DNA from: Ephemerocybe angulata
Lineage: Eukaryota; Basidiomycota; Agaricomycetes; Agaricales; Psathyrellaceae
Reading direction: 5' to 3'
Length of the DNA: 64,000 nucleotides
NCBI GenBank assembly: GCA_013368325.1
Contig: JAACJK010000004.1
Coordinates: 682,001-746,000, forward strand
Under the pieces are notes generated by a model that was not told where the DNA came from, searched no databases, and saw nothing but the letters and a program-made list of their open reading frames with translations. The position numbers were made by a program, and so were the translations under genes. Numbering within the stretch: the stretch's first letter is position 1; each line of letters begins with the position of its first letter. Positions 22,501 to 31,723 of the stretch are shown here, piece by piece.

Positions 22501-23419
22501 GATGAGGACCATGGAGGCTAGCTCCTTGTCCAGGGCCCGGAGGTCGTACCCCTTGGGCCTGAGGGTCTGGCACAGCTTCATAGCTTCGTCGACACGGTTG
22601 ATAAGCAACTGGAGGGTCTCCTCCTCCTGCTTCTGGATGGAAAACAGGTCGCCTCCAGGGTGGTCTACATCGCCTTAGGATCGTCCCTCCAGCCGTCTAC
22701 AAGTGTCTTCTGGTCCTGTTCAAGCGTGAGCCAGATCCAGCTAGCAGCCTTGTCGCTTTTGGCATCCCAAGCCTCCTGTAACTCAGCGCATTTGGCCTCA
22801 AAAGCGTCACGGATCTCCTGCTGAGTGGCTGAGGGGGTCGCTGACTGCGCGGACTGAGCGGGGGCGGTGGCACCTGTGAACCTGGGGCGAAGAATCGACC
22901 TCTCAGAACACAGGGTGCACGCTGGAACCAGAAATGATGCGCCAGAGACCGTGGGCTTTGAGCCAGGCCTTGAGATCGCCGGACCAGGTAGAGTAGTTGG
23001 TCCTGTTGAGCTTCGCGAAGTTTCGACGACATAGGGGGCGGAGATATGAGCGAAATAGTGAGGGGTGCAGGACAGAGGCTGAGCAGAAGGGGGGACAGAA
23101 AGCGGCGTAGCAAGCGAGGCTTAAGCGCGATGGGTCTGCGGTTGGTAGGGATGAGAGCGGTGGTGGCGTAGCGTGGGTGTGTGAGTGGAAAAGCTGGCAC
23201 CGGAATGGGCTGAAACTTCGAGAGTCAACCGATAGGCTGGCGTCCAAGGGACTGGGCAAAAAACAGCAACGAGAGGGGGTCAATAGCCTGCGGAAAACGC
23301 GAATGCTTATTGCGAGGGAACCGAGGGGCGTATGGGCGTGAAACTGTGGGGAACAGGGAACGGCCATGTACGCAGTGGGTGAGCGCAGAAGAAACGATGA
23401 AACAGAGCGCAGGGCTCAT
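19552..23419 (-). pseudogene. Ty1/copia element, minus-strand copy, protease deleted
   Basis: Order on the minus strand: gag start (KLNRTNYSTWSGDLKAWLKA near 23,030), UBN2-type gag (ELASMVLIRALPDEYSHFV) and zinc knuckle CEFCSRPGHAQATC. A junction follows that skips the protease. Next come the gag-pre-integrase region (LQLWHERLCHHNSADIHK) and HHCC-integrase, then FIDDFTRYRIVYML and DDKGGEYMSSEFDAFC in another frame, and the integrase end. RT follows (LNKALYGLKQGARQWNLKL, PVYIDNITLASKDK, FKLRDLGETKFILGVEI), then RNase H (YCDASHGD, GGAVGWSSKLQPIVALSSTE, LHIDNQSAI). A frameshift precedes TKALALPLVRLARDR and the stop at 19,552-19,554. The polymerase box is YIDN, not YVDD. Frameshifts, stops and the missing protease make it non-autonomous. 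TTATGAGCCC just inside 23,419 may be the primer-binding site. Confidence 0.8.
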
Positions 23420-24967
23420 AACTTGTGAAGGGTAGGACCCCTTTCAGGGAGTCAACCTGAATTTCCAAGTTTTACCTGTTAGCGCATTTGGTCTTGTTAC
23501 TTTTAGTCTTATTCCTCCATCATCCTTGTTCATCCTCATCCGATTTTTTCGTCACTATCAATACATCGCTATTCGCTCAGATATACCATTCTATTAACCT
23601 CACTCAACTGTCATACGCATTACACCAAGTCTCGGCGCTCAGCTTATGTGTGTTCTCAGATGTTACCTCCTAGGGCAGGTAGCCTTTGACGCACCACCCT
23701 GCAGCTTAATTGGGATCCCTGGTTGAGGCTAAGCCATGGGACACGTTAGGACCTCAATCGTATACGCCAATGGCTTATCGTCAAGTAGTCGTAGCAACAC
23801 AATTAAGGGCTTGCTGTGTGCCAACAAAGGGTGGGGTGGGAAAACATTCCAAGTTGAATTAGAGAGAACACAAAACAGACTTACTGGGTGCAATGAAAGG
23901 AACATCAAAAAAGCGAGATGTAGTTATTCTGGGCCCAAGGCTTAAAGTTTAAAGGGCGAAAAAATGCAAAGACAGCAGCAAAGAGGTCACAGTGAACAGG
24001 GCCAGAATAGCAGAGATATGGGCAGGTGGGTGATGGTAGAGAGGGGAGGAGGAGGCACAGGTATATTTCTACAACAGAGACACCTATCATCAAACAAACT
24101 TTGGGTTTAGGTCCGGCAGCTAAAACTACATGGGTGGCACTTCAATTGCAACCAGAAGGTCCCTGGGTGCATTACACATGGGGGAACTGCCTTGGAAGTA
24201 TATCAGGGATTGGGGGGCAATATACTCTGCCTCCACAAGATTTACAAGTGTGAATTCAAGCTCTCCGTGGGAGTAGCAAAGAAGGAAGGACATTCCAAGT
24301 TGAATTAGCTCAAAGGGGTGCAAAAAGAACTAACCGGATGCGAAGATGTGAATATCAAAAAAGCGAACATTGAGATGATGCCCGTAGGGCACCGGATTAG
24401 TGCTGTACCAGCAAGTATGTCTGCACAAACTGTAGAAAGAATTTATGGAAAGGCAACCGCAAAAGAATTAGGGCAATAGACCAAGGACTCATTGAGATAT
24501 GGTTGGTTTAGTGATGGGAGGAGATAGGAAGGAGGAAGGAGGAGAGATTCCATTATTTCTCCACAACAGCTATAGCTAATTCTTAGCTTAAATTGGGCAA
24601 CTTTGGGACATGCAAGGAGGCTCTAAATCAAGTTTAATTACAATGTTATCTTCAAAACTGACATTGGGGGAGCAAAATGTCAAAATACAGTAAATCATGA
24701 ATTAAAGGGGAATGAAAAAAGATTTTATTTTTAAATTGCTCAGGAACCTCTAATACAGCTATTGCAAACATGGTGTCAAAATGTCAGATCAATCGGAGGG
24801 ATATAAATGTGCATGTCGATATAGTAGACCACGGGTTTTAGGTACAGGTATCACAAATCAATTGCGCAAGAAAGGTAAATACAAGACTGACCATCTAGAT
24901 ATTTGATAATCAGCCTGCTTCTTGAGAACACATTTCATATGAAGATATAAAACAGAATGTAAAAACT
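23420..24967. other. AT-rich segment without a recognised gene
   Basis: I find no coding frame with a motif. The 5' LTR of the copia should lie at 23,420 upward, but I cannot match it to the 3' LTR. The segment contains the direct repeat listed at 23,840/24,285. Confidence 0.35.
23838..24372 (+). repeat. Imperfect direct repeat pair of about 85 bp
   Basis: ACATTCCAAGTTGAATTAG occurs at about 23,846 and 24,290. Each is followed by a degenerate match that includes GATG/GCAATG, ATCAAAAAAGCGA and a nearby AC(T/C)GG. The copies are about 445 bp apart and point the same way. They could be the ends of an old LTR-like or tandem structure. Confidence 0.5.
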
Positions 24968-26322
24968 GAGTTCACACTCCCTCACCTGTTTGTGTGGACT
25001 CTATGTGGACTCCACAAAGAATCCAGTGGCATACCAGTGGACTGGAAGCTAAATTTTTGGTAGGGCCTCTGCCAAAATCAGTCCATGAACAGTCCACGAG
25101 CAGTCCATACTCTAATTGTGGACTGAAGCTACTGGACTCATGTGTACTACCACTGGACTCAAACCACTGGACTGAATGTGAACTACTGCTGGACTGCCAC
25201 TAATGATGATTTTTGGCCCCATTATTTTTATTATATAATACAGTTATCATTGTTTTGTAGTGTTGATGCTATAAAATAACTAAGCAATTGGTTAAAAACT
25301 AGTCTTACAATCAGCAAAATAATTTCTGAGCATCAACTTTGCAATCTAAAAATAGGATATGGTATAGGGTATAGTCTAATTACAAGATAAAATATATAAG
25401 ACCAGATAAATTAGTGGCTAACACTCACACCAAAAGCTTAGTAATAGCTATTCTCAAGGTCTCAGGTTCAATCCTGAGGCATGACATTTATTTTCTTTCT
25501 GTCAAAAGTAGAGATCATAAGAGTTCACATGGACTCCACATAGACTCCACTAGCTTGGAGATGGATATAAACTTTAAGTCTGATGTGGACTGGCTGTGGA
25601 GGGGGGATGGACTGATTGTGGAGGGGGTATGGACTCCACATAGACCCACCACATTGTTTTTGACCTTTATTTGAGAGGAGATTGCAGCGGAAAAAATGTG
25701 AGGAGAATAAACCATAATTTGGGAGAATAATCAATGAAGGCTGGGTAGCAGGACACCCAAATTTCCACATGAAGACAACCCTCCTATTCCTCGTTCTTTT
25801 AATATAGTAAGTAGATATGCAATACCAATGTTCGAGAGAATTTCTGAGGGAAGAGAGTAGGAGAAGCCCCCATAATGAGGCACAAGAAATGGGTCGCTGG
25901 ATTTGGGCTGAAATTGGTACTTATTGCCCATAGCTCACTGGTGGGTGACCCGATAGCTCTGAAACAGGCTGTATAGCCTTCTATAAGGCTCTTCTATTGT
26001 TAATGACTCTTTTTACCACCTCATGCACTCAAGTTCTCTTGCTATTGCCTCATTGATGGGGCTGCTGGCAAAAAATGGCAGTAAAGCTGATATCCACCCT
26101 CCTCACTCTCTTGTGTATGTCATAACTGGTGCTATACACACTGAGGCCATAGGTCTGTAGCATATGCATCGTTTACAGAAAGAATTACGCTGATTGGATG
26201 TTGAGATATTGCCATTTGTCCCGTTAGGTTAAGTATCCCGTTAGGGGCCAGTATCAGTATTAGTGAACTCTAGGCAGTCCACGTGGAGTCCATGTGAACA
26301 GGTGGGGGACTGAGAATTACAG
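24968..26322 (+). repeat. Repeat family A, copy A2, interrupted
   Basis: It starts with GAGTTCACACTCCCTCACC and runs through the palindrome zone, AT-rich middle, tRNA-like module (A box about 25,403, B box GGTTCAATCC about 25,467) and second palindrome zone to about 25,647. Sequence from about 25,648 to 26,267 is unrelated to A. The terminal piece then resumes, GCAGTCCACGTGGAGTCC to GACTGAGAATTACAG at 26,322. The inserted block is not recognised. Confidence 0.75.
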
Positions 26323-26324
26323 CC

Positions 26325-27030
26325 AACTTGACAAGCAACCTCCACAAGCACATGTCGAAGTGTTGGGGTGATAAGGCAGTAAAGGAGGCCTGTACTGCGA
26401 AGGACTTGAGCATGGTCTGCAAGTCCAGGATCTTAGTGTCAGGTTCATTCTTGGGACAGATCGACAAGATGTTCCTTCATTTGAGAAAAGGAAAGGTTAC
26501 GTATTCCCATTGCACCCATACTAAGGCTGAGTCTCAGTGAGTACCACATGTATCTTAATGAAAGGCTTGTACTCACTTCAACTGCAGCGCCGAATGTGTC
26601 CGGTAGGTTGTGAAGAGCATGCATCTCATTGCCATCGTCAAGGATCATGCCTTCCTTAACATGATGAAATCTGGGTGCCCTGACCACTATGTTCCCTCCC
26701 CATCCACTGTCTCTTGTGACATCAAGAATGTCTTCACCAAGTCTCATAACTGCATTGCTGAGTATCTCCAGGTCAGCAACTCGATCTCTCTATAAAAAAT
26801 GAATGACTTACTATGTCTGATAGAACTACAAAGGGGTCCTCAGCTTCACAACCGACGCATGGACTTCCCAAACCATCGCACCTACATCGCGTTCATGGTT
26901 TAGCTGCAATATGAGGGTAGCCCCATCTTCCTCCTCCTTGACTTCATCAAGGTGCTGCTTTCGCATTCCGGTGAGAACATGGCCAAGGAGTTTGCGCATG
27001 TTCTGGAAGAGTTTGGGATAGAAGAAAAGG
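26325..27030 (+). pseudogene. hAT transposase N-terminal relic
   Basis: Three exon-like frames in order: LTSNLHKHMSKCWGDKAVKE (BED-type zinc-finger end) and KGKVTYSHCTHTKAESQ; IVKDHAFLNMMKSGCPDHYV with PSPSTVSCDIKNVF; and VLSFTTDAWTS (first catalytic Asp region) shifting to HRTYIAFMV and LLDFIKVLLSHSGENMAKEF. This order is that of basidiomycete hAT transposases. Stops and at least one shift are present, and the dimerisation domain is absent. Repeat A2 lies immediately upstream and probably removed the 5' end. Confidence 0.65.
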
Positions 27031-27033
27031 TAG

Positions 27034-27785
27034 TTAGACGTGTTTTATAATAACTAGTACAATCTTGAAGGGTTCACAACCCTGTATAGCAAAGAGTCTC
27101 ATGCACCCACCCTCCAGCTGCCATGTAGTGTAAGTCAGGCGCCTGGCCTCCTTCTCAAGGTATTCCAGCAATAGATTAATGCTTTCTTCGTAATTCTGAC
27201 GAAGCCACTCCTCAATAGGCCATGCCTTCTCGATCTCGCTCCACATGTCCTCGTACCCCACGATGACCCATTTACTATGCCACTTAGGTATGTTACATTG
27301 GTCATTTTTGATTAGGGATCCAGGGAGTATGGACTTGAATCTCAACACGAGGTCAGTGACATTGTAGTTCCTGCTCCTTGTGTAGCTCACAATGAACCTC
27401 TCCTCTAGCTTGAAGTCCCAATATACCTCTCCGGGATAGGGTGCTCCTGCTGAGAGAACTTGTTCGATGTAGCGGGTGACTGGGTCACCTTTTTCTTTCG
27501 CATGTGTCTTCCTGGTCCATCGTCCCGAAGGTACACCGTATAACTGATCTTCTTCTGATACTAGTTCCGGATGTTGAACGCAGAGTTACGAGCATCAGTG
27601 GCGCTCAGGCAGAGGCCATCAAGCTCCATATGCATCTCGTCTTCAATGCCATACCCATCCTCCGTTCTGATGATGAAGAATCAGTCCTCCGCGAGCGCTC
27701 TGCGCATGCTATCCTGGGTATAGGGAACCCCAGACCTCAAGCACGAGGCGGTGCGCTCATCAATCAGATCCCTTCTTTCCAGAGG
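27034..27785 (-). pseudogene. Unassigned minus-strand gene fragment
   Basis: A 118-codon frame (27,390-27,034) contains SKWVIVGYEDMWSEIEKAW and EEWLRQNYEESINLLLEYLE. Further upstream on the same strand EDGYGIEDEMHMELDGLC is readable, with stops and shifts between. The blocks look like one decayed protein-coding gene that I cannot name. It ends at repeat A3. Confidence 0.4.
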
Positions 27786-27787
27786 TA

Positions 27788-28006
27788 CGAGATCATAAGA
27801 GTTCATGTGGACTCTATGTGGGCTCCACTGGCTTGATAATAAATATATAAACTCTAAGTCTGTTGTGGACTGGCTGTCGAGGGGGTGGACTGATTGTGGA
27901 GGGGGTATGAGAGTCCATAAAATACCCAGAGTCCACTGGTAGACCGATGGACTCTGGGAAGTACACATGGAGTCTACTTGAACAGGTGGGGGACTGAGAA
28001 TTACAG
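27788..28006 (+). repeat. Repeat family A, copy A3 (3' part only)
   Basis: From AGATCATAAGAGTTC through GACTGGCTGT and the palindrome zone to GACTGAGAATTACAG. The first three quarters of the element, including the tRNA-like module, are missing. Confidence 0.8.
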
Positions 28007-28096
28007 CAAACATTGATACAAATTACTGGGAATCTTGGAATCCTCTCATAATCTATGGACTTCCCACTAAAGGTGCGCATGTGTACAATCGCTGTA

Positions 28097-29149
28097 CTTC
28101 ACACTCCCCCAGGAGTCCTGTAGGACTCCGGCTTGTCTGTTGGACTTCTGGTGGACTATAAAAGGTGCATTTCTATTAGAAGTCCATTGGAAGTCCACTG
28201 GAAGTCCAACAGGAGTCCAACAGGAGTTCAATAGAAGTCCAATAGAAGTCCAGCTTGTCCGGTAAAGTCCAGTTGAGTCCGGTTGAGTCCAGTTGAGACT
28301 TGAAAATCCAGTTCAAGTCCAGTTGGAGTCTAGCTAGACTCTTATGGTATTTTGGTAATTTAATACATATTGTGATGACTTCTATATATATCTGATATCT
28401 GTTGGACTTCTAGTGGACACTTTTAACAATTCATATCTACTTTAAGTGTCTTGCTACACTTGAAAACAGATTTCTGCTGAATTCCTGCTGGACGTCTTGC
28501 TGGACTTCCTGCTGGACTCTTGCTGGACTTTTATTTTTTATTTTGTATGAACATAGCCATCACTTTTTGATGCTTATGTCAATCAGAAGTTTCCAAAAAT
28601 CTTCAATAATGGCTTGGGAAAATGCAAAATGCTTTCCGAATATCGACTGTAAATTGACAACTGCCCATATAATTGAGCTTACACCATTTAATCTAAGTCT
28701 TCTGACAATGTGAATGAAAGCATCAGCAAGTAATATGATGGATTTCCAATGCTTGACAATAATGATGGCATCACCTGTCACTATTAGGCTTAATTACAAA
28801 AGAATAATGATAGGCTTTTATGATTGTACCTTAGTTATAACTGATGTGACTAGCCTGTTCCACTTGCTCCCGGAGTCTAGCTGGACAGTCCACTGGACCG
28901 GCAGGACTTCAGTTGGACTGGACACCTGCCAGACTGTACCGGACTCTAATTTGGCAGGTACTGGAGTCCAACTAGACCTTACTGGACTCTGCTGAACTCT
29001 GCCGGACTCCGGTTCAGGGCACTTTTACCCCTTTACCAGACAAAAAGTCCAGCAAAAGTCCAGGAAGTCCACCGGAAGTCCAGCAAGTCCACCGGACTTC
29101 TAGCGGAAGTCTAGCTGGAGTCCTGTGGGAATTATGGGGGAGTCCTCCC
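28097..29149 (+). repeat. Repeat family B, copy B1 (near full length)
   Basis: The left end is TGTACTTCACACTCCCCCAG followed by GAGTCCTGTAGGACTCC. The right end is GGAGTCCTGTGGGAATTATG and GGGGGAGTCCTC, so the termini are inverted copies. About 300 bp of each arm consists of GGAAGTCCA / TGGACTTCC and AGTCCAGCAAGTCC words; the middle (about 28,340-28,860) is AT-rich. There is no coding capacity. Two other copies end with the same GTGTGAAGTACAGCG context. Confidence 0.8.
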
Positions 29150-29768
29150 ATTTATGTGCCCATGTTTTAACAGATGGGGCAGTTCTAGAGCATCTCTTCA
29201 TTATTTTTTTGTGAGTCCCACCGGCCCTGAATCAGTTCTTTTACCTCCTTCTTTCCCAAAAGAACAACCAGCAGCATGTTCCTGGTTGGGAGGCCATGAA
29301 GCACAGCTCTGGCATATGGGGTCCAAACTCTGCAGTCGTGGGGGGAAAAGTCAAAATAGATGGTGCTTCAGGTGAGGTAAGGATTTTCTCGGCCAAATAA
29401 ATGTATCCTTCACAGAAATCAAACTGTATGATTGTCAGAGAGAGGAGGCTTGGTGAAACAAAAAAGCAATACACATCCAACACAAATGGCTGCTGTTGGA
29501 AATATCATAAAAGACACCACCAAACTCCACCTCACTGAAGATCAGAGGGGCTGAGAGATCAGCAAGGTCTGACTCTCTGATTGTTATGGCGTAAATAAAT
29601 GCCTCTTTGGGCATGGAGGCCCTGGCTCTACCTCGATGTTAGACTTGTTCCAGATTTTCTGGAAATGACAGTACCCTCCAATGTAATATCTCATGTACTT
29701 ATGCACTACCTTCAAGAGGTTGATGAGCTCCATGGTCCTATCCTACATGACATCTATGCAGCTCTTCT
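29150..29768. other. Pre-insertion sequence upstream of the LINE
   Basis: No domain is recognisable. A plus-strand frame of 94 codons from 29,599 crosses into the LINE 5' region. The last 13 bases (29,756-29,768) are the 5' copy of the LINE target duplication. Confidence 0.35.
29756..29768 (+). repeat. LINE target-site duplication, 5' copy
   Basis: ATGCAGCTCTTCT, repeated directly after the poly(A) tail at 36,348-36,360. Confidence 0.85.
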
Positions 29769-29920
29769 ACAACTCTTCTTGATCTCGTACCACGACGTGC
29801 ACAGCCACGGTTGCAAGCTGGAGAGTCCTCTCCTGCAAGCCTCCTGCGCTCCTCGCACTCGTTTGAGCACTAGAATAGAGTAGACACTACACCTCCTGTA
29901 CCTACACCCCGACTGCGAAA

Positions 29921-31723
29921 ATGACGAACGGAAAGAAGGGCGCGACTGCCCAGAAAACGGGCAAAGAAGGTCCAGCCGCGGGCACGCGCTCCGGCGCGGC
30001 ATCCGAACCAACCAACCCCCAACAGCCCCCATCCCAACCACAGCCCATATCCACGAAGACGGAAGCCATAGAAGTCCTGAAGAGGGCGAAGATCATCACG
30101 AAGGACATAGAGGCAAACTCCCTGTCGGCACTCGCGAACGCCCTGGGCAAATACGCCGCGAAGGACAAGACCACCGGGCAGCAGCAAATCCAAATAGGCA
30201 ACCTCGACCGGAAACCATACGAAGCGATCTCATTCCTCATCACTCACTACGCTACAGGGAAGCTAGAAGTAGTTCAAGACTACATACGGGAAGTACTGGA
30301 GGAGACGAAGGAGGAGATGAAAGAAGCTCTAAGGTCAGGTCTCGCGGAAGTTAACGAACGCTCACAAGCCGCTAGCTCCTCGGTCATCGACATGGCCAAA
30401 CAGGTTCATACCTCCCTCACGAGTCATGCCTCCGACAAACCATCGTATAGCAGCATAGTCTCAGGCTCCCTCCCAACTGGTGTAGACGCCAGAACCCTGG
30501 CTCGCCATTCTATCCAGGCACGACAGTTCCTCATCGACGTACCCAACGACTCCGACATCCTCGGACGAAAGGCAGACAACACGGAAGCCAAAAACCTCGT
30601 CCAGGCGACACTAGTGGACATGGGAGCACCGGAAGACATCAAGCTAAAGAGCGCAACGAAACAAGTCACCAAGAACAAGACCTCCGACGACTCAACGAGG
30701 CCGATTCTCCTAGAGATGGTCTCGGACGAGGCTGCAGACTGGCTGAGGGCCGGCGACCGTCTTAACCAGCTAACCACCAAACTAGGCGCCCAGCTCCGGG
30801 CGAGGAGCTACAAGACGATCGGGAAGTTCTTCCCGATCACCTTCGACCCCGAGGCCCATCTCGACGAACTCTGCGAAACCAACGGCCTCGCCCCCACCGA
30901 CATGCGATCGGTCAAATGGATGAAGGCCGTTGCCTACCGGAAGGACACCCAAACGACAGCCCACGTCGTCATCGACTTCACCTCTGCGAACGCGGCCAAC
31001 GAGGCCATAACGCGCGGCCTCACGGTTGGAGGACGTCACCTGGAAGTCCTCAAGCTGAAGAAGGAGCCCACCCAATGCCACAAGTGCTACAACTACGGTC
31101 ACATCGCAAAGACGTGCAGAGCCGAGAACGACACCTGCGGAACCTGCAAAGGACCCCACAAGACGAAGGACTGCACTGACGACCCCTCGCCGGCATGCGT
31201 CGCATGCAACAACAGCGGACATCCCAGCTGGGATCGGAACTGCCCTTCGCGCATCCGCCACATCGACGGCCTCAACCGAAAGCTACCAGAGAACAACCTC
31301 CCCTACTTCCCCACCAACGAATCGTGGACCTGGATGCCCGAAGCCAGACCACAACCCAGAGCATACACGACTGGAAATGAGCACACCTTCAACGTCCATG
31401 TGAGGGCGAGGGAGGCCTACGTAGCTCGAGAGGAAGCCCGGAAAGCATGGAAGAAGAGTAAAGGTAAAAGCAAGGTCCACTTCCAGAGCGACTCGGGATG
31501 GCGAAGCTCCTCTCGCCCGACGGCCCCCACTCGCGCTGGCACCCCAGCCCCCTCATCGACTCAGGCACCCTCGCACCAGGCTGCCCCGTCAGGATCGGAC
31601 CTCAACTGGGGCGACGACCCGCTAGGAGAGATGGGCGCCCCGACCGCCAACTGGAGTGACACCCCGGCTCCATCCTTCGCCTCAGGCGCCGCTAGCTCTA
31701 TCTACACCCCATCTAACCAATGA
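29921..31723 (+). CDS. LINE ORF1, nucleic-acid-binding protein with CCHC zinc knuckles
   Basis: 600 aa. The N-terminal 100 aa are Lys/Ala/Pro-rich, then helical segments follow (EVLEETKEEMKEALRSGLAE, possible coiled coil). A middle region of about 150 aa has an RRM-like pattern ending in RHLEVLKLKKEPTQ. Three zinc knuckles lie at about residues 386-440: CHKCYNYGHIAKTC, CGTCKGPHKTKDC and CVACNNSGHPSWDRNC. The C-terminal tail is Ser/Pro/Ala-rich. By analogy with other LINE ORF1 (gag-like) proteins it should coat the element RNA and act as a chaperone. The stop overlaps the ORF2 start in ATGA. The frame is uninterrupted. Confidence 0.88.
   Translation: MTNGKKGATAQKTGKEGPAAGTRSGAASEPTNPQQPPSQPQPISTKTEAIEVLKRAKIITKDIEANSLSALANALGKYAAKDKTTGQQQIQIGNLDRKPYEAISFLITHYATGKLEVVQDYIREVLEETKEEMKEALRSGLAEVNERSQAASSSVIDMAKQVHTSLTSHASDKPSYSSIVSGSLPTGVDARTLARHSIQARQFLIDVPNDSDILGRKADNTEAKNLVQATLVDMGAPEDIKLKSATKQVTKNKTSDDSTRPILLEMVSDEAADWLRAGDRLNQLTTKLGAQLRARSYKTIGKFFPITFDPEAHLDELCETNGLAPTDMRSVKWMKAVAYRKDTQTTAHVVIDFTSANAANEAITRGLTVGGRHLEVLKLKKEPTQCHKCYNYGHIAKTCRAENDTCGTCKGPHKTKDCTDDPSPACVACNNSGHPSWDRNCPSRIRHIDGLNRKLPENNLPYFPTNESWTWMPEARPQPRAYTTGNEHTFNVHVRAREAYVAREEARKAWKKSKGKSKVHFQSDSGWRSSSRPTAPTRAGTPAPSSTQAPSHQAAPSGSDLNWGDDPLGEMGAPTANWSDTPAPSFASGAASSIYTPSNQ

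Noticed and set aside
24968..25700. Repeat family A as a solo LTR
   Set aside because: Its ends are inverted, not TG..CA, and A4 shows a 9-bp duplication, so it behaves as a DNA-type element.
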